Positions 1 to 7,947 of a stretch of 15,587 nt of DNA are shown one piece after another (within the stretch, counting starts at the first letter, position 1; every line of letters starts with the position of its first letter). Source of the DNA: Flavobacterium sp. (GTDB lineage Bacteria; Bacteroidota; Bacteroidia; Flavobacteriales; Flavobacteriaceae); NCBI GenBank assembly GCA_024642295.1, contig JAHEBK010000010.1, positions 1 to 15,587 on the forward strand, written 5' to 3'. The position numbers and the translations under genes were made by a program. A model generated the notes under the pieces. That model worked only from the letters and a program-made list of their open reading frames with translations, had not been told where the DNA came from and made no database searches.

Positions 1-77
1 AAAAAGGACAAATCAATGTCCCAATGAAAATTCGAAAGGAAACTTTAGATTACGATAAGAAAAAGAAAAAGAAGTGA
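1..77 (+). CDS. C-terminal tail of an upstream protein (partial)
   Basis: Frame 3 is open from the window edge and ends at TGA 75-77. It encodes about 24 residues that finish in a run of six lysines after the segment LDYD. The short basic tail contains no recognisable domain. In related genomes I recall an OstA-like (LPS-transport-type) protein upstream of this aminotransferase, but nothing in these residues proves that identity. The other two + frames are interrupted by stops here. The 84-base gap to the next gene contains no clear terminator, so co-transcription with the aminotransferase is possible. Confidence 0.5.
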   Translation, partial: KGQINVPMKIRKETLDYDKKKKKK

Positions 78-161
78 TTAGTGAATAGTAATTCGTTTTT
101 AGTTGTCAGTTACAATATAGCATCCAAAAACTTTATGAAATTTACAGTTTAAAAAAATAAA

Positions 162-1358
162 TTGAATCAAGACTTTATAAAATACCAAGCACAAACATCT
201 CCTTACCCATTGGGTATGGAAGTTTCACATGCGATAGGATCTTATATTTACGATACGAATAACAAGAAATACTTAGACTTTGTGGCTGGTGTTTCGGCTT
301 GTACTTTAGGGCACCAACATCCAAGAGTCAATCAAGCCATTAAAGACCAATTAGACAAATATTCACATGTCATGGTATATGGCGAATACTCACAAAGTCC
401 AGCGGTGGAATATTGCAAGCTCATGGCTTCACTACTTCCTGCTCCTTTAGACAAAACCTATTTGGTCAACTCTGGCACCGAAGCGATTGAAGGTTCATTA
501 AAATTAGCCAAAAGAGCAACAGGTCGCAGTCAGCTAATTTCTTGCCACAATGCCTATCACGGAAACACCATGGGTTCGATGAGCGTAATGGGATTTGAAG
601 AACGCAAACAAGCCTTTAGACCTTTACTTCCCGATATTGATTTTATTACATTTAATAACGAAGAGGATTTACTAAAAATCACCACAAAAACCGCTGGAGT
701 CCTATTAGAGACTATTCAAGGCGGCGCTGGTTTTATCGAACCTTTTAATGATTATTTGAAAAAAGTACGCCAACGCTGTACAGACGTCGGTGCTTTGATG
801 ATTTTAGACGAAATCCAACCTGGATTTGGAAGAACCGGTAAACTTTTTGGATTCCAAAACTACGATGTTGTTCCTGATATCGTGGCGATGGGAAAAGGAA
901 TGGGAGGCGGAATGCCAGTTGGTGCTTTCACAGCCTCGGCAGCAATGATGGATTTATTGACGGAAAACCCTAAACTAGGACATATAACAACCTTTGGAGG
1001 ACACCCTGTCATTGCGTCAGCCTGTTTAGCAACATTACAAGAAATCATTGAAACCGATATCATGAAGGAAGCTTTAGCAAAAGAAAAGCTCTTCAGAACA
1101 CTTTTGGTACATCCTTTGATACAAGAAATAAGAGGAAAAGGATTAATGCTGGCAGCAATGACAAAAAGCGCCAACATAACAAATGAAGTAATTTTAAGAT
1201 GTCAAGAAAAAGGGCTCATTTTATTCTGGCTGCTTTTTGAAGGATGTGCCATCCGAATTACTCCTCCTTTGACTATTTCCGAAGAAGAAATTCGTGAAGG
1301 TTGTGCGATTATGATTGAGGTAATGAACGAAGTAGCTTTAATAAAAGAAAACCATTAA
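162..1358 (+). CDS. Class-III PLP-dependent aminotransferase, acetylornithine/ornithine/GABA transaminase family
   Basis: A fold-type I pyridoxal-phosphate enzyme of 398 residues, the normal length for this family, expected to be cytoplasmic. The phosphate-binding segment NSGTEA is at residues 103-108. The aspartate that contacts the PLP ring nitrogen is D216 in LDEIQPGFGRTG. The Schiff-base lysine is K245 in AMGKGMGGGMPVGAF. The N-terminal part (SYIYDTNNKKYLDFVAG) is typical of the family. The amino donor cannot be read from sequence: acetylornithine, ornithine, GABA or another omega-amino acid all fit, and relatives are usually labelled only 'aspartate aminotransferase family'. The start chosen is TTG at 162. 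An in-frame TAA at 150-152 rules out any longer start, and the first in-frame ATG is codon 19 (position 216), which would remove the conserved KYQAQTSPYPLG segment. No Shine-Dalgarno site is visible. Confidence 0.88.
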   Translation: MNQDFIKYQAQTSPYPLGMEVSHAIGSYIYDTNNKKYLDFVAGVSACTLGHQHPRVNQAIKDQLDKYSHVMVYGEYSQSPAVEYCKLMASLLPAPLDKTYLVNSGTEAIEGSLKLAKRATGRSQLISCHNAYHGNTMGSMSVMGFEERKQAFRPLLPDIDFITFNNEEDLLKITTKTAGVLLETIQGGAGFIEPFNDYLKKVRQRCTDVGALMILDEIQPGFGRTGKLFGFQNYDVVPDIVAMGKGMGGGMPVGAFTASAAMMDLLTENPKLGHITTFGGHPVIASACLATLQEIIETDIMKEALAKEKLFRTLLVHPLIQEIRGKGLMLAAMTKSANITNEVILRCQEKGLILFWLLFEGCAIRITPPLTISEEEIREGCAIMIEVMNEVALIKENH

Positions 1359-1404
1359 TTAAAAAAATACAATTCCTAATTAACTCATTTTGAATTGTTA
1401 ATTA

Positions 1405-1430
1405 AATTGTTCACAACAATTATCATTTTT
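1405..1430 (+). terminator. Candidate intrinsic terminator after the aminotransferase
   Basis: A perfect 7-bp stem, AATTGTT (1405-1411) with AACAATT (1415-1421), and a three-base CAC loop are followed by ATCATTTTT. The stem is AT-rich and therefore weak. A second hairpin, TAATTAAC (1377-1384) with GTTAATTA (1397-1404), lies directly upstream and can extend into the left arm of this one through CAATT/AATTG with a two-base bulge. The two structures therefore compete. Confidence 0.4.
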
Positions 1431-1454
1431 CTTCCTCACAAAAGTAATGATGCC

Positions 1455-1462
1455 TAACTTTA
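1455..1462 (+). promoter_or_regulatory. Possible -7 promoter element for the TPR-aroE pair
   Basis: TAACTTTA matches the Bacteroidota -7 consensus TAnnTTTG at all but the last base and would give a 5' UTR of about 25 bases. No good -33 TTG is seen at the expected distance, so support is weak. Confidence 0.25.
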
Positions 1463-1490
1463 AATAGGCTAAATTCTAAAAAACAACAGT

Positions 1491-2888
1491 ATGCAATTAA
1501 GCGACGAAGAAGAAAACTACAACTTATCTTTATCTAAATTTGAGTCGATGTTGAAAACCAATAAGGTCTTCTTTTTTGACTCTGAAGAATTTGAAGAAAT
1601 TATTCTTCATTACCTAGATACCGGTAAGACTGCATTGGCTAAAAAAGCCCTTAAATTAGCTTTAGACCAACACCCTAAATCAACTGGTTTGAAATTGGTA
1701 CAAGTCGAAATGCTTATTTTTGAGGACAAGCTAGAAATTGCCGAAAAGCTTCTCAACGAACTCTACGCTATTGAACCTCATAATGAAGAAATCTACATTC
1801 AAAAGGCCAATATCTGTTCTAAAAGAGACCAACATGAAAAAGCAGTTGAATACCTTAAAATGGCTTTAGAATTCACTGATGATTATGCCGATGTGTATAA
1901 TTTGATTGGGATGGAATACCTGTTTATGGACAATCTTGAAGAAGCAAAAGACAGTTTTATTAAATGCTTAGAAGAAGATTTAGAAGACCAATCTGCTTTA
2001 TACAATGTTGTTTATTGTTTTGAGTTTTTAGACAAAAACACCGAAGCAATAGAATATCTTAATAATTACATTGAAAAAAATCCCTATAGCGAAATTGCCT
2101 GGCACCAAAAAGGACGTTTGCATTATGGCTTAAACCAGTATGAAGAAGCTATTCGTGCTTTTGAATATGCCACCCTAATTGATGAAGATTTTTTAGGAGC
2201 CTATATGGAAAAAGCAAAAGCTTACGAACGCCTAAACCAATATGACAAAGCGATCGAAAGTTATAGTCGTACTATTGAACTAGACGACGCCACTTCCTAT
2301 GCCTTATTAAGAATTGGGAAATGCCATGAAAAACTAGGAAATACTGCTTTTGCATTAAAATTTTACAACGATACGGTACATGAAGATCCTCTTTTAGACA
2401 AAGGATGGATTGCCATTACCGATTTCTATGTACGCCAAAATAATTTTCAAAAAGCATTGTTTTACGTCAACAAAGCACTAGCTATTGACAACCAAAACAA
2501 ATTGTATTGGAAAAGATATGCCACAATAAACAAACAAATGAACTTTTTTGAAGAAGCTGAGTTTGGTTATAGAAAAGCAGTAGAATTTGGCGACACTGAA
2601 TTAGATACTTGGTTATTTTGGGTTGATTTATTACAATTTTTAGGTGAATTTGACGGCGCAATACTTACCCTATTACAAGCTAGTGAATTCTATCCTGAAT
2701 CAGATGAAATTGAATACCGATTGGCAGGATTGTACTTTATGATTCAAGACAATGCTAAAGCTAAATTTCATTTAAGTAATGGATTACGTCTTAACTTTGA
2801 CAACTATGTCATTATTGAAGATTTATTCCCAATAGTTTGGACAAAAAAAACAGTACAAAATTATATTGCAAAACATAAAAGACAATAA
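1491..2888 (+). CDS. Cytoplasmic tetratricopeptide-repeat protein
   Basis: A 465-residue acidic protein without a signal peptide or membrane segment. It is built almost entirely of helical TPR repeats. Clear units include PHNEEIYIQKANICSKRDQ (about residues 93-112), YADVYNLIGMEYLFMDNLEE (about 127-146), SEIAWHQKGRLHYGLNQYEE (about 199-218) and the following GAYMEKAKAYERLNQYDKAI. TPR arrays are protein-binding scaffolds, and no catalytic domain accompanies them here. The stop codon overlaps the aroE start by one base, so the two proteins are probably translationally coupled. I recall the TPR-aroE arrangement as recurrent in Flavobacteriaceae. That points to a conserved pairing, but the partner and task of the TPR protein are unknown. 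The ATG at 1491 precedes an acidic start (QLSDEEE) and no better upstream start is seen. Confidence 0.85.
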   Translation: MQLSDEEENYNLSLSKFESMLKTNKVFFFDSEEFEEIILHYLDTGKTALAKKALKLALDQHPKSTGLKLVQVEMLIFEDKLEIAEKLLNELYAIEPHNEEIYIQKANICSKRDQHEKAVEYLKMALEFTDDYADVYNLIGMEYLFMDNLEEAKDSFIKCLEEDLEDQSALYNVVYCFEFLDKNTEAIEYLNNYIEKNPYSEIAWHQKGRLHYGLNQYEEAIRAFEYATLIDEDFLGAYMEKAKAYERLNQYDKAIESYSRTIELDDATSYALLRIGKCHEKLGNTAFALKFYNDTVHEDPLLDKGWIAITDFYVRQNNFQKALFYVNKALAIDNQNKLYWKRYATINKQMNFFEEAEFGYRKAVEFGDTELDTWLFWVDLLQFLGEFDGAILTLLQASEFYPESDEIEYRLAGLYFMIQDNAKAKFHLSNGLRLNFDNYVIIEDLFPIVWTKKTVQNYIAKHKRQ

Positions 2889-3640
2889 TGGTTGCCATCA
2901 ACAAAAAACGCTTTGGTTTATTAGGAAAAAATATTAGTTACTCTTTTTCAAGAGGTTATTTTACAGAAAAATTTAAACTTGGAAACTACGAAGGATGTAG
3001 CTATGAAAATTTTGATATTCCAGAAATCGAACTTTTCACTGAAATCGTAAAAGCCAATCAACCTGAAATAAAAGGGATTAACGTAACGATACCATATAAA
3101 GAAGCCGTAATTCCTTACTTAGATAAATTATCAAAAAAAGCAGCAAAAATAGGCGCTGTAAATACTATTAAGTTCACAAAAAAAGGGAAACTAAAAGGTT
3201 ATAATACGGATTATTACGGATTCAAAAAATCACTAGAACCATTAATACAATCACACCATAAAAAAGCACTAATATTAGGAACTGGTGGCGCCTCAAAAGG
3301 AGTAGCTTTTGCTTTATCGGAGTTAGGAATAGACTATCTTTTTGTATCCCGTGGAAAGAAGGAAAACACCATTGATTATAGCCAAATAGACGATACTATT
3401 TTCAATGAATACCATATCATTATCAACAGCACTCCAGTAGGAACAAGTCCAAATATCGAAGCTTGCCCTGAAATACCCTATGAATTGTTTTCAAAACAAC
3501 ATATTGCTTACGATTTAATATACAATCCAGCAGAGACTCAATTTCTAAAAAACGCGAAAGCCAGAGGGGCTCAAATTAAAAATGGATTAAGCATGCTAGA
3601 ATTCCAAGCTGAAAAATCTTGGGAAATTTGGAATAAATAA
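2888..3640 (+). CDS. aroE: Shikimate dehydrogenase (NADP+)
   Basis: Catalyses the reversible reduction of 3-dehydroshikimate to shikimate with NADPH, the fourth step of the chorismate (aromatic amino acid) pathway, in the cytoplasm. At 250 residues it is slightly shorter than E. coli AroE. The shikimate-binding serines are in the N-terminal GKNISYSFSRGYF segment. NVTIPYK carries the catalytic lysine K71. GYNTD supplies the catalytic aspartate D108. The Rossmann glycine loop is GTGGASKGVAFAL, followed by SRGKK (R155), which replaces the NRTxxK motif of proteobacterial enzymes for the NADP phosphate. NSTPVGT and the C-terminal MLEFQAE (Q240) complete the site. All key residues are present, so the enzyme should be active. 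The start ATG is inside the TAATG junction with the upstream TPR gene, which indicates translational coupling. Confidence 0.95.
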   Translation: MVAINKKRFGLLGKNISYSFSRGYFTEKFKLGNYEGCSYENFDIPEIELFTEIVKANQPEIKGINVTIPYKEAVIPYLDKLSKKAAKIGAVNTIKFTKKGKLKGYNTDYYGFKKSLEPLIQSHHKKALILGTGGASKGVAFALSELGIDYLFVSRGKKENTIDYSQIDDTIFNEYHIIINSTPVGTSPNIEACPEIPYELFSKQHIAYDLIYNPAETQFLKNAKARGAQIKNGLSMLEFQAEKSWEIWNK

Positions 3641-3658
3641 GAATATAAAACATTCTAT

Positions 3659-3697
3659 AACAACAAACCCGCTTAGAATCTAAGCGGGTTTGTTGTT
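3659..3697. terminator. Strong hairpin terminator between convergent aroE and the exported TPR gene
   Basis: A perfect 17-bp inverted repeat (3659-3675 with 3681-3697) has a GC-rich core ACCCGCTTA/TAAGCGGGT and a five-base GAATC loop. On the + strand it ends in a short T tract (TTTT to 3699), which fits termination of aroE. On the - strand the stem is followed by a mixed TTATAG stretch, so termination of the gyrA/TPR transcript is plausible but less canonical. It fills most of the 71-base gap between convergent genes. Confidence 0.85.
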
Positions 3698-3711
3698 TTC
3701 AAGAATAAAGT

Positions 3712-4986
3712 TTATTTACCTAACTTTTCTTTTAATGCTTTTTTCTCAGCGGACATTTCTAAAGCACCATACACACTCATCAGAGTCGTTCCAATATCTG
3801 CATTTTTAGGATCAATTTCTAAAGCTTTTTGCAAGTAAGGAATCACACTTTGATATATCTTTTTCTTTTCAGTTTTTAAAACTTCATATCTTTTATTGTC
3901 TTTATCCGAAGTACCTAATTTATTCATCTCTGCATTAATAGGTGTTTCAGCTTCTAGCTTGGAGGCTACCAAGTTTATATAGGCATTCATATATTTAGGA
4001 TCTACTTCAATTGCCTTCATATAATAGCCTTGAGACTCTTCCTTGTTTTTAGCGTTTCCACTAATAACGCCTAAATTGTATAACAAATCAGCATCATTTG
4101 GATTTTTAGCCAAAATCTCTGAAACTAATTTTTTATAGGTTGCATAATCTTTAGTTTCTAAATACAAATTAGCCTCTGTGGTTGCCAAAGAATTGTCTTT
4201 TGGATTTAAAACTCTAGCCTCAGCAATTACTTTTTTAGCCTCTTCAAGATCCTTTTGTTGAATTAAAATCAAAGCAATATTCTTATAAATCTCCCCTTGT
4301 TTAGAAGGAACATTAACAACTCTTGGCTTTGAATGCGTTTTCAATTTAACCATTTTATCTCGCTCTTCCTTAGATGGAAAAGCTTCTTCTTTATCTGAAA
4401 TCAAACTTGTCGCTACAAAACTTTTAGATTTTCCAGTAAATTTTAATGCTCTTAATTCTTGAAGACTCTTAAGTGCCCCATCATAATCCTTAGCATTTAA
4501 TTGAAAACTTGACGCATAATACAAATTCAAAGTGTCTTTTTTATCCAAAAGATAGGCTTCATGTAATTTAGCAGCACCTTCTTTGTATTTTTCGGTTTTT
4601 GAATCTGCAATTGCCTCATTGATTAGCTTGTCTTTTATTTTAGAAAGAGTTCTTAGCGCTTCATTAGTATGTTCTAATTTCCCTACTTTTTGCTCAATTG
4701 CAATCACTTCCTGAGAAGCTTTGGCCGCTAAAGATAAATTCGTGTCAACATCAAGATTCTTGTCAACGGCATCCATATAAACCGTTTGCCTTAAAAAATA
4801 ATATTGTGCTTTTTCAGCATCAGAAGCACCTGAAATTAAAGCTTCTGCTTGGTTCAATTCACTAGCTACCTCTTGAAGATTCCCTTTTTTTAATGCTTTT
4901 TCAGCCGCTTTTAACTGATCTTTTTGAGCAAAAGTAGCTACTGATATCAATAAAGTTGATGCTAGTATTACATTTTTACTTTTCAT
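3712..4986 (-). CDS. Exported tetratricopeptide-repeat protein downstream of gyrA
   Basis: A 424-residue lysine-rich protein. It has a typical Sec signal peptide (MKSKNVILASTLLISVATFA) and a likely signal peptidase I cut after A20 (T-F-A before Q21). There is no lipobox cysteine, so a periplasmic location is expected. The mature part is alpha-helical with TPR-like units, clearest in the C-terminal half: DADLLYNLGVISGNAKNKEE followed by YMKAIEVDPKYMNAYINL (about residues 295-340), and a last unit around YLQKALEIDPKNADIG. No enzyme domain is visible. The gene lies 55 bases after gyrA on the same strand with no terminator between, so it is probably co-transcribed. The link between a cytoplasmic topoisomerase subunit and an exported scaffold protein is unexplained. 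Confidence 0.85.
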   Translation of the reverse strand: MKSKNVILASTLLISVATFAQKDQLKAAEKALKKGNLQEVASELNQAEALISGASDAEKAQYYFLRQTVYMDAVDKNLDVDTNLSLAAKASQEVIAIEQKVGKLEHTNEALRTLSKIKDKLINEAIADSKTEKYKEGAAKLHEAYLLDKKDTLNLYYASSFQLNAKDYDGALKSLQELRALKFTGKSKSFVATSLISDKEEAFPSKEERDKMVKLKTHSKPRVVNVPSKQGEIYKNIALILIQQKDLEEAKKVIAEARVLNPKDNSLATTEANLYLETKDYATYKKLVSEILAKNPNDADLLYNLGVISGNAKNKEESQGYYMKAIEVDPKYMNAYINLVASKLEAETPINAEMNKLGTSDKDNKRYEVLKTEKKKIYQSVIPYLQKALEIDPKNADIGTTLMSVYGALEMSAEKKALKEKLGK

Positions 4987-5041
4987 AATAATATAATTTA
5001 ATAATTAGTTAGTTACACGTTTATTACAAGAGTTCAAATGC

Positions 5042-7690
5042 TTACGCTTCATCCTCATCAGAATCGTCATCACCTTCTTCCTCGTCATCAAGGATTTCGT
5101 CATCATCATCGTCATCATCGTCTGAAACTCCGTCATCTTCTAAAACTTCAAGAACAGGTTTAACTCTTTCGATAGCCGTAGATTCAATAACATTACCTTC
5201 TTCATCAACCACAACTTCTTCAGTATCATCTTTCATCACCTTAGTAACTGCTGCGATGGAATCTTTCCCTTTTAGATTAATTAATTTCACTCCTTGAGTG
5301 GCACGTCCCATAACACGTAAGTCTTCAATAGCCATACGAATTGTTAATCCAGATTTATTAATAATCATCAAATCATCAGCATCAGTTACAGCACTAATCG
5401 AAATTAGACTACCTGTTTTCTCAGTAATATTCAGTGTTTTTACACCTTTACCTCCACGGTTAGTAATTCGATACACATCCTCACCGTCTTCATCAACTAA
5501 TTTGGTACGTTTGCCATATCCGTTTTCAGTCACCACTAAAATTTGTGAATCATTGATATCCTCTTTATCTACAGTAACCATACCAATTACTTCATCCGTT
5601 TCATCTTTTAACGTAATTCCACGAACTCCAGAAGCTGTTCTTCCCATTGGACGCGTTTTAGTTTCTTCAAAACGAACCAATTTACCTGATTTTACAGCTA
5701 ATATAATTTGGCTTTCACCATTTGTTAATTTAGCTTCCAATAATTCATCTCCTTCTTTAATGGTAATAGCAGCAACGCCATTTACTCTTGGCTTAGAATA
5801 TTTCTCCAAAGAAGTCTTTTTAACCTGACCTTGCTTGGTTACCATTACTAAGTTATGACTTGAAATATAGTCTTTATCTTTAAGGTCTTGAGTACAAATG
5901 AATGCTTTTACTTTATCGTCGCTTTCAATATTAACTAAGTTTTGAATCGCTCTTCCTTTAGCTGTTTTACTTCCTTCAGGTATTTCATAAACACGCATCC
6001 AGAAACATTTTCCTTTTTGTGTAAAGAACATCATGTATTGATGATTAGTAGCGACAAACATGTGCTCTAAGAAATCTTGATCTCTTGTACCTGCACTTTT
6101 TTGCCCAACTCCTCCTCTATTTTGGGTTTTGTACTCTGTTAAGTTGGTACGTTTGATGTATCCAGCATGTGAAATAGTAATCACCACTTGTTCATCGGCA
6201 ATTAAGTCTTCAATACTTACATCACCTCCTGAGTATTCAATAGTAGAACGACGCTCATCACCATATTTATCTCTGATTTCTGTAAGCTCTTCTTTAATCA
6301 AGTCAATTCTTAAATTAACATCAGCTAATAAAGCTTTCAAATGATCAATTAATTTCATTAATTCTTCAAATTCAGCTCTTAACTTGTCTTGTTCCAGACC
6401 TGTTAATTGTCGCAAACGCATCTCTACAATTGCTCTAGCTTGAATATCTGATAATTTGAACCTTTCAATTAATTTTTCACGAGCCTCTTCAGTATTTTTC
6501 GAACTTCTAATTAACGCAATCACTTCATCAATATTATCTGAAGCAATAATCAAACCTTCTAAAATATGCGCTCTTTCTTCTGCTTTACGCAATTCAAACT
6601 GCGTTCTACGAACAACCACATCGTGACGGTGCTCAATGAAATAATGAATCATATCTTTTAGATTCAACATTTGAGGACGACCTTTTACTAATGCAATGTT
6701 ATTTACACTAAACGAAGATTGAAGTTGTGTATACTTATATAATGTATTCAATACTACATTAGGAGTTGCATCACGCTTTAAAATATAAACGATACGCATA
6801 CCGTTTCGATCCGACTCATCACGAATATTTGCAATTCCTTCGATTTTCTTTTCATTAACCAAGTCAGCTGTACGTTTAATCATATCAGCCTTATTCACTT
6901 GATAAGGAATCTCAGTAACAATAATAGACTCTCTTCCATCTACTTCTTCAAAACCAACTTTGGCACGCATCACAATACGACCTCTACCCGTTTTAAATGC
7001 TTCACGAACACCTTCGTAACCATATATCACACCACCAGTTGGAAAATCTGGCGCTTTGATATGGTTCATCAATTCATCAATCTCGATATCATTATTATCT
7101 AGATAAGCCAATGTTCCATTGATTACCTCCGTTAAATTATGAGGGGGCATATTAGTTGCCATACCCACCGCAATTCCTGTTGCTCCGTTCACTAACAATG
7201 TTGGAACACGTGTAGGCATTACTTTTGGCTCATATAGCGTATCATCAAAGTTTAGTTGGAAATCAACTGTCTCTTTTTCGATATCCGCCATGATGTCCTC
7301 TGAAATCTTTTTCATTCTAGCCTCAGTATAACGCATGGCTGCTGGGCTATCCCCATCAACCGAACCAAAGTTACCCTGACCATCAACTAATAAATATCGC
7401 ATACTCCACTCTTGGGCCATACGAACCATAGCATCATATACAGAAGTATCTCCGTGCGGGTGATACTTTCCTAGAACTTCTCCAACTATTCTTGCAGATT
7501 TTTTGTGGGCAGATCTTGAAGTCACTCCTAAATCATACATCCCATAAAGCACTCTTCTATGTACAGGTTTCAAACCATCTCTAACATCTGGAAGCGCTCT
7601 GGATACAATTACCGACATTGAATAATCAATGTAAGCCGATTTCATTTCATCTTCTATGTTAATAGGAATTAACTTTTCTCCTTCAGACAT
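5042..7690 (-). CDS. gyrA: DNA gyrase subunit A
   Basis: The breakage-reunion subunit of the A2B2 type IIA topoisomerase that introduces negative supercoils. It is 882 residues long. The N-terminal domain starts with [39 protein letters not shown]. The DNA-linking tyrosine is Y121 in [10 protein letters not shown]. The quinolone-resistance region reads [17 protein letters not shown] (residues 77-93), so the E. coli S83 position is T82 and the D87 position is D86. The C-terminal beta-pinwheel begins near residue 505. Its GyrA box is QNRGGVG (523-529), lacking the basic residues at positions 2 and 6 of the Q(R/K)RGG(R/K)G consensus. The last 30 or so residues are almost all Asp/Glu, including eight consecutive aspartates. 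Both wild-type-like Thr82 and the altered box are, as I recall, normal in Bacteroidota. ATG at 7690 gives the standard family start. Confidence 0.97.
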   Translation of the reverse strand: MSEGEKLIPINIEDEMKSAYIDYSMSVIVSRALPDVRDGLKPVHRRVLYGMYDLGVTSRSAHKKSARIVGEVLGKYHPHGDTSVYDAMVRMAQEWSMRYLLVDGQGNFGSVDGDSPAAMRYTEARMKKISEDIMADIEKETVDFQLNFDDTLYEPKVMPTRVPTLLVNGATGIAVGMATNMPPHNLTEVINGTLAYLDNNDIEIDELMNHIKAPDFPTGGVIYGYEGVREAFKTGRGRIVMRAKVGFEEVDGRESIIVTEIPYQVNKADMIKRTADLVNEKKIEGIANIRDESDRNGMRIVYILKRDATPNVVLNTLYKYTQLQSSFSVNNIALVKGRPQMLNLKDMIHYFIEHRHDVVVRRTQFELRKAEERAHILEGLIIASDNIDEVIALIRSSKNTEEAREKLIERFKLSDIQARAIVEMRLRQLTGLEQDKLRAEFEELMKLIDHLKALLADVNLRIDLIKEELTEIRDKYGDERRSTIEYSGGDVSIEDLIADEQVVITISHAGYIKRTNLTEYKTQNRGGVGQKSAGTRDQDFLEHMFVATNHQYMMFFTQKGKCFWMRVYEIPEGSKTAKGRAIQNLVNIESDDKVKAFICTQDLKDKDYISSHNLVMVTKQGQVKKTSLEKYSKPRVNGVAAITIKEGDELLEAKLTNGESQIILAVKSGKLVRFEETKTRPMGRTASGVRGITLKDETDEVIGMVTVDKEDINDSQILVVTENGYGKRTKLVDEDGEDVYRITNRGGKGVKTLNITEKTGSLISISAVTDADDLMIINKSGLTIRMAIEDLRVMGRATQGVKLINLKGKDSIAAVTKVMKDDTEEVVVDEEGNVIESTAIERVKPVLEVLEDDGVSDDDDDDDDEILDDEEEGDDDSDEDEA

Positions 7691-7947
7691 AAGTTATTAT
7701 ATTAAATATTATATTAGTTTCAAAACGTGCCAATATACAGCTTTTAGAATTTTTTTCGGGTATTTCACGGCACTAATTTCAACGATTTATTAACAAAAAC
7801 AACTGTGTTTTGTTTAATAAATTAATCAAACTTTCAAGGTATTTTACCATTTTTTTCGTCAATTAGCTGTCAGGACTTGACAAAGGAATGATTTTTGTTT
7901 TTAAAATACTAATTCACTAAATTTACCGATACCAATTATATATTATT
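7691..7947. promoter_or_regulatory. Divergent gyrA/clpC promoter region
   Basis: This 257-base AT-rich gap must hold the promoters of both divergent genes. For clpC, TTTG (7894-7897), a 20-base spacer and TAAATTTA (7918-7925) fit the Bacteroidota -33/-7 pattern with one mismatch and give a 5' UTR near 19 bases. For gyrA, the best - strand candidate is TATATTGG (7737-7730), one mismatch from TAnnTTTG, without a clear -33 partner. An imperfect palindrome (7812-7831, GTTT...AAAC, 8 of 10 pairs) sits between them and could be an operator, but chance is likely at this base composition. No CtsR-box direct repeat or CIRCE element was seen. Confidence 0.45.

Noticed and set aside
135..152. Five-codon ORF (MKFTV) just upstream of the aminotransferase
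   Set aside because: It is too short, has no codon bias that would suggest a regulatory leader, and is easily explained by chance.
5042..5130. GAT/GAC-rich repeat at the end of gyrA as a tandem DNA repeat or low-complexity insertion
   Set aside because: It is in frame, encodes the acidic C-terminal tail, and uses mixed GAT/GAC/GAA codons, so selection on protein charge explains it better than repeat slippage.
5298..5828. 176-codon + strand ORF inside gyrA
   Set aside because: It is antisense to conserved GyrA C-terminal sequence. Open antisense frames are common here because of codon use.
7877..7907. Sigma70-like TTGACA and TAAAAT upstream of clpC
   Set aside because: The spacer is 19 bases, and the main sigma factor of this phylum does not use the E. 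coli consensus. The TTTG/TAAATTTA pair fits better.
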